This document shows positions 1-5,389 of a stretch of 12,438 nucleotides of DNA, in pieces (the first letter of the stretch is position 1; each line of letters starts with the position of its first letter). A program made the position numbers and the translations under genes. Under the pieces are notes generated by a model. It saw nothing but the letters and a program-made list of their open reading frames with translations, did not search any database and was not told the origin of the DNA. This DNA comes from Methanosarcinales archaeon. Lineage in GTDB: Archaea; Halobacteriota; Methanosarcinia; Methanosarcinales; Methanocomedenaceae. The stretch spans positions 1 through 12,438 of the forward strand of contig DAOUWY010000029.1 in assembly GCA_030666885.1 (NCBI GenBank), written 5' to 3'.

Positions 1-609
1 CCAAGTTTTATCGAATTAGTACCATTAATGAACAGAATTAAGAATAGCCTACCTGAGGGAGATATTTTAAAAATTGTTTCTGATGAAGATGATGCAATTA
101 TTGGATCCATAGAAAGGATTTTTCCAAATGTTTCGCATTCATTCTGTGTTTTTCATCAATTGCAAAATGTCACTGAGAAATATCTTAATGAATTTAAATA
201 TATTAATAAAATTCCGTTTGATGAATTAAAATTATATGGACTTGCACAGGGTCTGATAGTTGCTAAAACCGTTATTGAATCGACGATATACTACCAGAAA
301 ATTTTAGAAATAGCCTCAATTATAGAGTTATCGAAAGCATCTGAGAAGGTAATTTCTTACATCAAAAAAGTCTATTCACAAAATGAAAAATTACTAAAGA
401 AAGGATTCACACCAGAAACTAATAATGTAATGGAGCGATTATTCTCTTTAATATCTGATATTTTCACTCAAGCTAGATCTTTTAAAATTAATGACGGTTT
501 GTATAACTTCTGTAATAATATATTTACGTTTTTAAATAAAAATTGTTTTAATAATGGTGAATGGAGGGGGTTTTCTCCTATAGATCGGGCTAAAATCAAA
601 TACGGATGA
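1..609 (+). CDS. DDE transposase, MULE/IS256-like, C-terminal part (5' end outside window)
   Basis: The reading frame is open from the first base to the TGA at 607-609, so the gene begins upstream of the window. Residues are counted from the first in-window Met codon at 28. The motif SDEDDAI (Asp19) is followed by FPNVSHSFCVFH, a CxxH pair at Cys40 and His43. This is the arrangement around the second catalytic Asp of MULE-type transposases. NNVMERLF (Glu136) fits the third acidic residue of the DDE triad. The first Asp would lie upstream. The protein would cut and join DNA at the ends of an insertion sequence. The sequence is strikingly AT-rich (many AAA, ATT and TTA codons) compared with the housekeeping genes to the right, which suits acquired DNA. 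No terminal inverted repeat could be recognised because the left end is outside the window. The superfamily is fairly certain; the exact IS family is not. Confidence 0.8.
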   Translation, partial: PSFIELVPLMNRIKNSLPEGDILKIVSDEDDAIIGSIERIFPNVSHSFCVFHQLQNVTEKYLNEFKYINKIPFDELKLYGLAQGLIVAKTVIESTIYYQKILEIASIIELSKASEKVISYIKKVYSQNEKLLKKGFTPETNNVMERLFSLISDIFTQARSFKINDGLYNFCNNIFTFLNKNCFNNGEWRGFSPIDRAKIKYG

Positions 610-785
610 TGTATTATATTTTCTTGTACAAAATGCCATAGTGGCAACACTCTAAAAAATCACAAATGTCATACTTTTTATTCTGAATTATTGATTCTTA
701 CAGGAGATTGAATCTCAACAATTGAAATATTTATGCATTGAATGAGTTATTCTGGCTAGTTCCTAATTCAATCATAAGATAATAA
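610..785. other. AT-rich non-coding stretch downstream of the transposase
   Basis: No gene is visible. A short hairpin (gcca-tag-tggc, near 636-646) lies just after the transposase. The right end of the insertion sequence is probably in this stretch, but it cannot be placed without its left partner. Confidence 0.4.
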
Positions 786-790
786 AAAGT
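778..790 (+). promoter_or_regulatory. Candidate archaeal box A for the small ORF at 811
   Basis: The AT-rich motif agataataaaaag is centred about 26 nt upstream of the ATG at 811. This is the spacing expected for a leaderless archaeal transcript. No Shine-Dalgarno sequence precedes the ATG, which agrees with leaderless initiation. Confidence 0.35.
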
Positions 791-810
791 CTCGAAAACA
801 AGCACACATC

Positions 811-1010
811 ATGGGAAATACGTTTACCGTAAACGTGGTATACTGGATGATATCCCATATCGTAAGCTCATACGTGGGGTATTTGTCATTCAAGATAAGG
901 ATAAAAAGCGGATTATAGATTTCTTAGAGCGATTTTCTGCCGAGTATTATGTCCGTGTGGTTGAGCTGACTGAAGAAGACTGCGAAATTATGGGACTGCA
1001 GATTGAGTAA
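811..1010 (+). pseudogene. Small conserved-looking ORF, apparently frameshifted near its start
   Basis: A frame ending at the TAA at 1008-1010 reads with protein-like composition, for example YRKRGILDDIPYRKLIRGVF, then FVIQDKDKKRIIDFLERF, then EYYVRVVELTEEDCEIMGL. The pattern suggests beta-alpha-beta elements. This frame has no ATG, GTG or TTG near its beginning. It is open from 786. An ATG with a well-spaced upstream box A lies at 811 in another frame and stops after 35 codons at 916-918. Adding one A to the AAA run at 816-818 would join the two as MGKYVYRKRG..., giving a product of about 66 residues. The gene is therefore either broken by a one-base deletion or affected by a sequencing error. 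No family was recognised. It lies between a transposase and a tRNA. Confidence 0.5.
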
Positions 1011-1080
1011 TTTTGTCCCAAGGCCTGGTCTAACGTAAGGCTTAAATGTAATGAATCGCATTCAGAAGTACCCGAAACAT

Positions 1081-1094
1081 CGTGTTAATACACG
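1081..1094. repeat. Perfect 5-bp dyad (cgtgt-taat-acacg) upstream of tRNA-Asp
   Basis: This 14-bp inverted repeat ends 11 bp before the mature tRNA. It could be a leader hairpin in the pre-tRNA or a chance palindrome. A possible box A (cttaaatg) lies at 1041-1048, which would place the transcript start near 1070 and the dyad inside the 5' leader. Confidence 0.3.
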
Positions 1095-1105
1095 GATTTC
1101 ACAGC

Positions 1106-1178
1106 GTCCGGATAGTGTAGGGGACTATCATGAAGGCCTGTCGAGCCTCCGACCCGGGTTCGAATCCCGGTCCGGGCG
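1106..1178 (+). tRNA. tRNA-Asp (anticodon GUC)
   Basis: This is a 73-nt cloverleaf without an encoded CCA. The acceptor stem pairs GTCCGGA (1106-1112) with TCCGGGC (1171-1177), with one U-G wobble at 2-71, and the discriminator is G73 (1178). The T arm is CCGGG-TTCGAAT-CCCGG. The anticodon loop CTGTCGA places GTC at 1140-1142. G34, U35, C36 and G73 are the expected Asp identity bases. Oddities are an A27 x C43 mismatch at the top of the anticodon stem, A38 where archaeal tRNA-Asp often has C38, and a weak D stem. A T-rich tract (1179-1184) follows as a plausible terminator. It is probably functional, but the imperfect anticodon stem leaves a degenerating copy possible. Confidence 0.88.
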
Positions 1179-1207
1179 TTTTTCCATTTTTGCACCTTAG
1201 AGATGAG

Positions 1208-1846
1208 TTATAGATTCTTCTCCTCACCCGGTTTGAAAATCTCAACATCGACCCGGCAATCCTGCTTGAAATCCAAGGGATCCACTGCTATCGCAGGAAA
1301 TGACCCATAATGCATGGGAATCACAAGTTCGGGCCTAATCAGGTCAACCGCCCGCAGTGCATCCTTGATTCCCATAGTGTACCTGTCCCCGATAGGCAGC
1401 ATGGCAATATCAATCCCCTCATCACCTATCAATCTCATATCACTGAACAGCCCCGTATCCCCGGCATGGTATATGGTCTTGTTGAACTCTCTGTGCTTCA
1501 GGATGAATCCTGCCGGATGACCCATATTTGAGGAATGCAGTGCCTCCACCATCTTGATATGCCAGTCACCAACAATTATTGTGCCGCCGATATTCATCCC
1601 TTCTGTTCTTAACCCTTTTGAATCAGCATATTTTGCAATTTCATGAATGGCTACAATCACTGCATTATTGCGTTTTCCTATCTCAAAGGCATCTCCCAGA
1701 TGATCATCATGGTCATGAGTAAGGCAGATGATGTTACAACTGACCTCATCGGGTGTTGTCCCGCACTTGGGATTTCCACTTAAAAACGGGTCTGTTAGCA
1801 GGTCTTCGATCAGAAAAGCAGAATGCCCAAAGTATGTTATTTTCAT
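1208..1846 (-). CDS. Metal-dependent hydrolase, UPF0173 family (metallo-beta-lactamase fold)
   Basis: The 212-residue product begins MKITYFGHSAF, typical of UPF0173. The zinc-binding motif THDHDDH (His44, His46, Asp48, His49) is present. HAGDTG (His127, Asp130) and IPMHYGSF (His179) supply the remaining ligands of the fold. The length is normal for the family, so the gene looks complete and active. The protein is cytosolic, with no signal peptide. These proteins are predicted hydrolases of unknown substrate, related to the UlaG lactonase type. The ATG at 1844-1846 is supported by a minus-strand box A (gctaaatataatcc, 1863-1876) about 24 nt upstream, which predicts a leaderless mRNA. The gene is transcribed alone, convergent with tRNA-Asp, and its 3' end is about 30 bp from the tRNA. 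Confidence 0.92.
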   Translation of the reverse strand: MKITYFGHSAFLIEDLLTDPFLSGNPKCGTTPDEVSCNIICLTHDHDDHLGDAFEIGKRNNAVIVAIHEIAKYADSKGLRTEGMNIGGTIIVGDWHIKMVEALHSSNMGHPAGFILKHREFNKTIYHAGDTGLFSDMRLIGDEGIDIAMLPIGDRYTMGIKDALRAVDLIRPELVIPMHYGSFPAIAVDPLDFKQDCRVDVEIFKPGEEKNL

Positions 1847-1862
1847 AACAGCCAGATTAAAA

Positions 1863-1876
1863 GGATTATATTTAGC
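1863..1876 (-). promoter_or_regulatory. Box A promoter of the UPF0173 gene
   Basis: On the minus strand this reads gctaaatataatcc. Its centre is about 24 nt before the ATG, so transcription should start at or next to the start codon. Confidence 0.5.
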
Positions 1877-1950
1877 TCTTATGAAGCTGTCATGGACGTA
1901 AATTCATATTCCACTATACGCTTTACCAGTTCACTGTTGTGACGTCGCTA

Positions 1951-1960
1951 ACATATAAAA
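1951..1960 (+). promoter_or_regulatory. Box A promoter upstream of the cysteine-tail protein
   Basis: The motif acatataaaa is centred about 44 nt upstream of the ATG at 2000, which predicts a leader of roughly 20 nt. A second AT-rich element (aataatatttta) follows at 1969-1979. Confidence 0.4.
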
Positions 1961-1999
1961 CGGTGAAAATAATATTTTAGATCAGACACTTAATAAAAG

Positions 2000-2458
2000 A
2001 TGGTGATAACACTGAAAACTGAAGAAGAATTCGAATACAGCGTGATAAAACCAACATCATTTTATTCGAGTGAACATGAGAAAACAAAACTGAACTGGTT
2101 CTGTTTTGAGATATCTGTTGGTTTCTTCGATGCAATTAAGAAAAATCATGGAAGGCAACTAAAAAAATATAAAATCGATGACAAAGCCATTGCTGAGTTT
2201 TCAATCTATATCGCAAAGAAGATGAAGGATATTGTCCTCCAGAAACTAGCGGGTAAAATCGACACTGTGTACATTTCATATGAAATGGTTGAATTGTATT
2301 TTCCAACTTTTAATGATGGATTGGTTAATAAAATGCTTAATACAATTTCAAAAGTGTGGGATGAACAACTCAGTATTTGTGGAATATGTCCGACCCGTTG
2401 CATAAGTGAAAAGGATGCATATTGTATCATGTTCGATGACGAGGATTATTGTTTGTGA
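2000..2458 (+). CDS. Hypothetical protein with a cysteine-rich C-terminal tail
   Basis: This is a 152-residue soluble protein with no signal peptide or membrane segment. It was not recognised. The first 120 residues look like a compact alpha/beta domain (for example LNWFCFEISVGFFDAIKKNH at 31-50). The last 26 residues hold five cysteines: Cys127, Cys130, Cys134, Cys142 and Cys151, in a C-x2-C-x3-C-x7-C-x8-C pattern. The spacing could bind zinc or an iron-sulfur cluster but fits no named ferredoxin motif. The ATG at 2000 is the first start after a plausible box A, and no Shine-Dalgarno sequence is clear. The gene stands alone between the hydrolase and a long non-coding repeat region. The acidic end (FDDEDYCL) is also unusual. 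Confidence 0.7.
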   Translation: MVITLKTEEEFEYSVIKPTSFYSSEHEKTKLNWFCFEISVGFFDAIKKNHGRQLKKYKIDDKAIAEFSIYIAKKMKDIVLQKLAGKIDTVYISYEMVELYFPTFNDGLVNKMLNTISKVWDEQLSICGICPTRCISEKDAYCIMFDDEDYCL

Positions 2459-2538
2459 GGGGGCAGGCAATTGCAACAAACGACCGCTACTTCATATAGC
2501 AGAGTGCATCTGGCTACGTGGAGTTGTACGAAGCGGCT

Positions 2539-2576
2539 GGGCGCAATGATACTTCGGTGCGCCCTACAAAGGCGCA
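2539..2576. repeat. Mutually exclusive hairpins (three-arm inverted repeat)
   Basis: Arm 1 gggcgca (2539-2545) pairs perfectly with arm 2 tgcgccc (2558-2564). The same arm 2 (tgcgcc, 2558-2563) also pairs with arm 3 ggcgca (2571-2576). A further pair, cgaag (2529-2533) with cttcg (2552-2556), overlaps the first hairpin. Such competing arms occur in switching RNA leaders but could be accidental in GC-rich DNA. Confidence 0.5.
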
Positions 2577-2766
2577 ACTCGGATGCTGCACACGCCCACT
2601 GCTCCTCCCCTCTCTCCCTGTGATCGGGAAGCAGCGCGCCCCAGTCAAACATCGCGATAGACGGCGCGCGGGTGCTCTGTCATGCGTGCGGCGGCCTCGT
2701 AGAGTGGGGTAAGTGGGATTTTTTGTCATGAGTGTTAAAATATATAACTTATATAATTTATTAAAC
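2572..2766. repeat. GC-rich dispersed repeat, copy A
   Basis: This copy is matched by copy B at 3888-4072 in the same orientation. The core at 2643-2695 agrees with 3961-4011 at 48 of 51 aligned positions, plus a 2-nt gap. It includes aaacatcgcga and agacggcgcgcgggtgctct. Weaker similarity extends left to a shared gcaactc/gctgca segment and right to a shared ttaaaatatat tract. A 7-bp stem gcgcgcc/ggcgcgc (2634-2640 with 2663-2669) encloses the palindrome atcgcgat. No protein reading is shared by the two copies, so it is not a coding repeat. The family was not recognised. Confidence 0.75.
2735..2765 (-). promoter_or_regulatory. Possible minus-strand box A beside repeat copy A
   Basis: On the minus strand the tract reads as successive tatataa-like words next to the GC-rich block. 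If used, it would drive transcription leftward through the repeat. Copy B has a similar tract at the same end. This is a proposal only. Confidence 0.25.
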
Positions 2767-2845
2767 AACAGATAAGCACCGACGAAAACAAATATTCCTA
2801 TTAAATTTGATTATACTTCCTCCATATCGAGTAATCTGAATTAAA

Positions 2846-2896
2846 ATCTGTGTTTACCTTAATCTGCGTGTATCTTCGTCCTTCTGCGGTTAATTT
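2846..2896. repeat. Degenerate atctgcgt word array (common intergenic repeat type)
   Basis: The words atctgtgt, atctgcgtgt, atcttcgtcc and ttctgcggttaa follow each other at roughly 10-14 bp spacing. This closely resembles an intergenic repeat of the same wording seen in many bacterial and archaeal genomes, whose function is unknown. The identification comes from recall of that pattern. Confidence 0.4.
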
Positions 2897-2951
2897 ATTC
2901 AGAAATCCAGCCTCCATTCATTTAGCCTCCGCTGCCATTCAAATATCCAAA

Positions 2952-2990
2952 ACAGATATATCACTGCATTCCAATGTATAAAATGAGGTA
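2952..2990 (+). promoter_or_regulatory. Promoter and ribosome binding site of the toxin-antitoxin module
   Basis: A box A candidate (acagatatatcac, from 2952) lies about 40 nt before the ATG at 2997. A Shine-Dalgarno motif gaggt (2985-2989) lies 7 nt before the ATG. The nearer tataaaatg (2977-2985) is too close to serve as the box A for this start. Confidence 0.45.
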
Positions 2991-2996
2991 TACATA

Positions 2997-3245
2997 ATGC
3001 AAAGACATCTAATCCAATCCGACCCGGCAATCATGATGGGCAAGCCTGTAATTGCAGGTACGCGTATTACAGTGGAATTAATCCTGGAAAAACTTGCTGC
3101 TGGCGAGAGCATTGAACAGATCATCGAAGCACACCCACGCCTTACAGAAGAAAAGATCCGTGCTGCATTATCATTTGCATCAGATGCATTGCGGGCAGAT
3201 GTAATCTACCCCATCATGAGGCAGAAAAGTGAAGTTCCTTGCTGA
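2997..3245 (+). CDS. DUF433 family protein, probable antitoxin
   Basis: The 82-residue product has the DUF433 signature: SDPAIMMGKPVIAGTRITVE (residues 8-27), then a helix-turn-helix-like segment ILEKLAAGESIEQIIEAHPR. DUF433 proteins pair with DUF5615 PIN-like proteins in what are predicted type II toxin-antitoxin modules. The antitoxin would bind its partner and probably its own promoter. A Shine-Dalgarno motif (gaggt) stands at good spacing before the ATG. The gene overlaps the downstream partner by 17 bp, which suggests translational coupling. The length is typical for the family, so it looks intact. The module sits between two copies of a GC-rich repeat, a common setting for mobile accessory genes. 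Confidence 0.87.
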   Translation: MQRHLIQSDPAIMMGKPVIAGTRITVELILEKLAAGESIEQIIEAHPRLTEEKIRAALSFASDALRADVIYPIMRQKSEVPC

Positions 3246-3591
3246 TGAGTGTATAGATCGACAGATTGTAGATCGTCTCAGGCACGATGGGCATACTGTG
3301 TTATGCGTTGCTGAAATGGAACCAGGGATTTCTGATCAAGATGTTTTAAATCTGGTTAATCAGGAAGAGGCGATACTGTTAACAGCAGACAAGGATTTCG
3401 GTGAACTGGTATTTCGTCAGGATAAAGTTGCACCTGGCATTATTCTCGTTCGCCTTGCCGGGTTATCAACCACAACCAAAGCAGAGATTATCACCGCTGC
3501 TATCGAAGATCATCTGGCAGAATTTCTGCAGTCATTCACGGTAATTATGCCTGGTAGGGTAAGAATTCGGCGAAAATTAATCTACGATTGA
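3229..3591 (+). CDS. DUF5615 PIN-like protein, probable toxin
   Basis: The 120-residue product starts at a GTG and reads KFLADECIDRQIVDRLRHDG, the usual start of DUF5615 (Mut7-C/PIN-like) proteins. Candidate acidic metal ligands are Asp6, Glu7, Asp36, Asp38 and the LTADKDFGEL segment (Asp54, Asp56), all in the expected order. PIN-like toxins are ribonucleases, but nuclease activity of DUF5615 is a family prediction. The GTG start is chosen because the family begins at this MKFL/DE motif and no ATG stands nearby. It overlaps the DUF433 gene by 17 bp in a different frame, the normal order for this module (antitoxin first). The length is full and no acidic motif is lost, so the toxin is probably intact. 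Confidence 0.87.
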   Translation: MKFLADECIDRQIVDRLRHDGHTVLCVAEMEPGISDQDVLNLVNQEEAILLTADKDFGELVFRQDKVAPGIILVRLAGLSTTTKAEIITAAIEDHLAEFLQSFTVIMPGRVRIRRKLIYD

Positions 3592-4299
3592 TGAAAGTAT
3601 CAGGCAAATTATTGCACAAAGTGATTTCGAAATCGATAATGAAAATCAAAAATTGAATGTATTTTTCTCATAATACTTTAGTCATTATCAATTGCTCTTG
3701 GAGGAGGAGTGCTGTTTATCAAAAGAATGAACATTCACCATAAAATTTCCACCACCATCCCAAAAAGTCCGCGCTTGTTTATGCACAATCGGAGTGTCCG
3801 GTATGTAACGCCTGCTGATGGATGCACACCCTAATGACACCGTAAAATCGTCTAAATATCTCGCTTTCCTCACTCCATTTTGGTTCAGCCAACTCTCGCT
3901 GCATACACTCGCCGCTCCCTATGCTCTCCTATTGCAATCGAGTAGTTGTGCACCCGCTTCAGCCAAACATCGCGACAGACGGCGCGCGGGTGCTCTCATG
4001 CGTGCGGCTGCATAAGGTGTTGGTTGGTGCTGCCGGTGGCCGCCATGTCTATTAAAATATATTAATTATTAAATGCTTCATCACGAAGTACGTGAAATTG
4101 AAGAAACATTGACTTAGCGATCTTTGCGATGCGTGCCTCATATACCGACACAATGCCGATCCTGCATTCACCCGGCCCCACTCCGGTGCTTATACCAGCG
4201 CCTTGGTGCATACTGCCCCCCATGTGACTCATAAATAAAAACCGGGCTAAACAAATCTGACTTTTAATGATTCAAAAATGAAATCTCAAACTGGAAATT
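3592..4299. other. 708-bp non-coding region containing repeat copy B
   Basis: No convincing gene is present. 3592-3690 is AT-rich downstream sequence of the toxin gene. A 61-codon minus-strand frame with a GTG start (3688-3873) was not accepted. Repeat copy B occupies 3888-4072. At 4110-4136 the wording cttagcgatctttgcgatgc again resembles a common intergenic repeat type. 4150-4299 shows nothing recognisable. Confidence 0.55.
3888..4072. repeat. GC-rich dispersed repeat, copy B
   Basis: This copy lies in the same orientation as copy A, about 1.3 kb downstream. Its core is 3961-4011. It forms an 8-bp stem gcacccgc/gcgggtgc (3950-3957 with 3986-3993). The left arm lies at the position aligned with copy A's left arm, but the paired bases differ. 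A hairpin is thus kept while its sequence changed. The right end carries attaaaatatatt, matching the AT-rich tract of copy A. The two copies bracket the DUF433/DUF5615 pair. Confidence 0.7.
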
Positions 4300-5316
4300 C
4301 TAATCTCTAATCACCCGAAACTCAATACACACATTATATTGATAGGGAGCATACGACCTCACAATCCATTTTCCCACACATTTTACATTTCCCCCAACAC
4401 GCGCTGCAGCTTCCTGTATAAGTTCCCATGAGGTCGCGTAAAGGTCATCTTCATGCGTGATATCATAAAAATGCACCACACCTCCAGCCTTTGCCGCCAG
4501 TATACCGCAATCCAGAAATTCCCTGGCAGACTGGGGCAGGTTCATAATAACGTGGTCTGCCAAATGCTTCAAATTCCCTGCCGCATGTCTTGCATCATCT
4601 TCCACTGCCGTTACGTTATCGAGCCGGTTGAGGCGAATATTCTCACGCAGGAGCTTGACAGCCTCCGGGTTCTTGTCCACTGCCACCACACTGGCCCCTG
4701 GTACGCTCTTTCCTATCAAGATACTGAACGGGCCCACGCCTGCGAACAGGTCCACCACATACTGCCCCGGCTTCACCATATCAGCCACCCTTTTACGCTC
4801 TGTTCCAAGCCTGGCTGAGAAATAGGCACCGGCAAGGTCCACATTATAGCGGCAGCCGTGTTCCTTATGCATGGTATTGGTCCTGTGTTCGCCCGCCAGT
4901 ACCACCCACTGCCTGGTCCTGAACTCGCCTTCTACCGGGCTCAGTGCCCCCAGCACCACATTAATGCTTTTCCTGTACTCCATTAAAGCCTTTGCAATAC
5001 GTGCTGCATCAGGGTCATCAGCATCAATCATGGCAATATCTCCGATCACGTCAAAGCCGGGCGTGAATCCCAATACATCTTCAAGTGACGGCTTTTTACG
5101 TTTGGGTTCAAATTCTGCTTCAATGAAGGAAATATTTTCATCAGCACCAGGCAGTACTGCCAGTTCGTCCGGCTCCGGCTTTCCAGTCACGGGTATGAGG
5201 ATGTGTTCACCATCCCGGCGTATCTGCGCTTCTGGATGAATATGCCCGGCCCGGAGCAGCAACCTTCGAATATCCTCTGCCATCGTGCAGGGTACCCTAA
5301 ATGCCCACAATTTCAT
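4300..5316 (-). CDS. trm5: tRNA (guanine37-N1)-methyltransferase, archaeal Trm5 type
   Basis: The 338-residue product is a class I (Rossmann) SAM methyltransferase of the Trm5 family. It places m1G at position 37, next to the anticodon, which prevents frameshifting. Visible motifs in order are FDVIGDIA (88-95), TMHKEHGCRYNVD (148-160), YFSARLGTERKRVA (165-178), SAM-binding motif I VVDLFAGVGPFS (187-198), DKNPEA (214-219) and NLP (259-261). The N-terminal part fits the D1/D2 region. The length suits the full-length enzyme. Trm5a, b and c cannot be separated with certainty; the complete N-terminus makes Trm5b the best guess. The ATG at 5314-5316 lies 73 bp from the divergent start of the GXGXG gene, so the two share a promoter region. 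Confidence 0.93.
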   Translation of the reverse strand: MKLWAFRVPCTMAEDIRRLLLRAGHIHPEAQIRRDGEHILIPVTGKPEPDELAVLPGADENISFIEAEFEPKRKKPSLEDVLGFTPGFDVIGDIAMIDADDPDAARIAKALMEYRKSINVVLGALSPVEGEFRTRQWVVLAGEHRTNTMHKEHGCRYNVDLAGAYFSARLGTERKRVADMVKPGQYVVDLFAGVGPFSILIGKSVPGASVVAVDKNPEAVKLLRENIRLNRLDNVTAVEDDARHAAGNLKHLADHVIMNLPQSAREFLDCGILAAKAGGVVHFYDITHEDDLYATSWELIQEAAARVGGNVKCVGKWIVRSYAPYQYNVCIEFRVIRD

Positions 5317-5340
5317 GGAATACTGGATGTTATTGCACGA

Positions 5341-5362
5341 TAAAAAGATTTAGATAAATAGT
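5341..5362. promoter_or_regulatory. Divergent promoter region between trm5 and the GXGXG gene
   Basis: The 73-bp space between the two start codons has one AT-rich core. The plus strand reads gatttagataaatag, about 35 nt before the ATG at 5390. The minus strand reads ctatttatctaaatc, about 40 nt before the trm5 ATG. The box A elements overlap, so transcription of the two genes may compete. Confidence 0.45.
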
Positions 5363-5389
5363 TAAGTAAACCCGGATAATCAGGTTTGT

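Larger units (their letters stand above)
2459..2996. other. 538-bp non-coding region with a GC-rich structured block and a degraded common repeat
   Basis: No convincing gene is present. From about 2520 to 2700 the DNA is GC-rich and dense in inverted repeats, then changes to an AT-rich tract at 2735-2766. A degenerate array of atctgcgt-like words lies at 2846-2896. The last 50 bp form the promoter of the toxin-antitoxin module. Confidence 0.6.

Noticed and set aside
2446..2768. Open frames on both strands across the GC-rich block
   Set aside because: The frames exist because GC-rich DNA has few stop codons. The second repeat copy does not keep them (for example MFDW in copy A becomes MFG-stop in copy B).
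3688..3873. 61-codon minus-strand frame with GTG start and a ggag motif just upstream
   Set aside because: It is short, has no recognised domain, a serine-rich low-complexity end, and lies in a non-coding repeat region. It could be a gene remnant, but nothing beyond an open frame supports it.
2459..4299. CRISPR array in the repeat-containing region
   Set aside because: There are only two long repeat copies 1.3 kb apart with coding sequence between them; no short regular repeats and spacers, and no cas genes.
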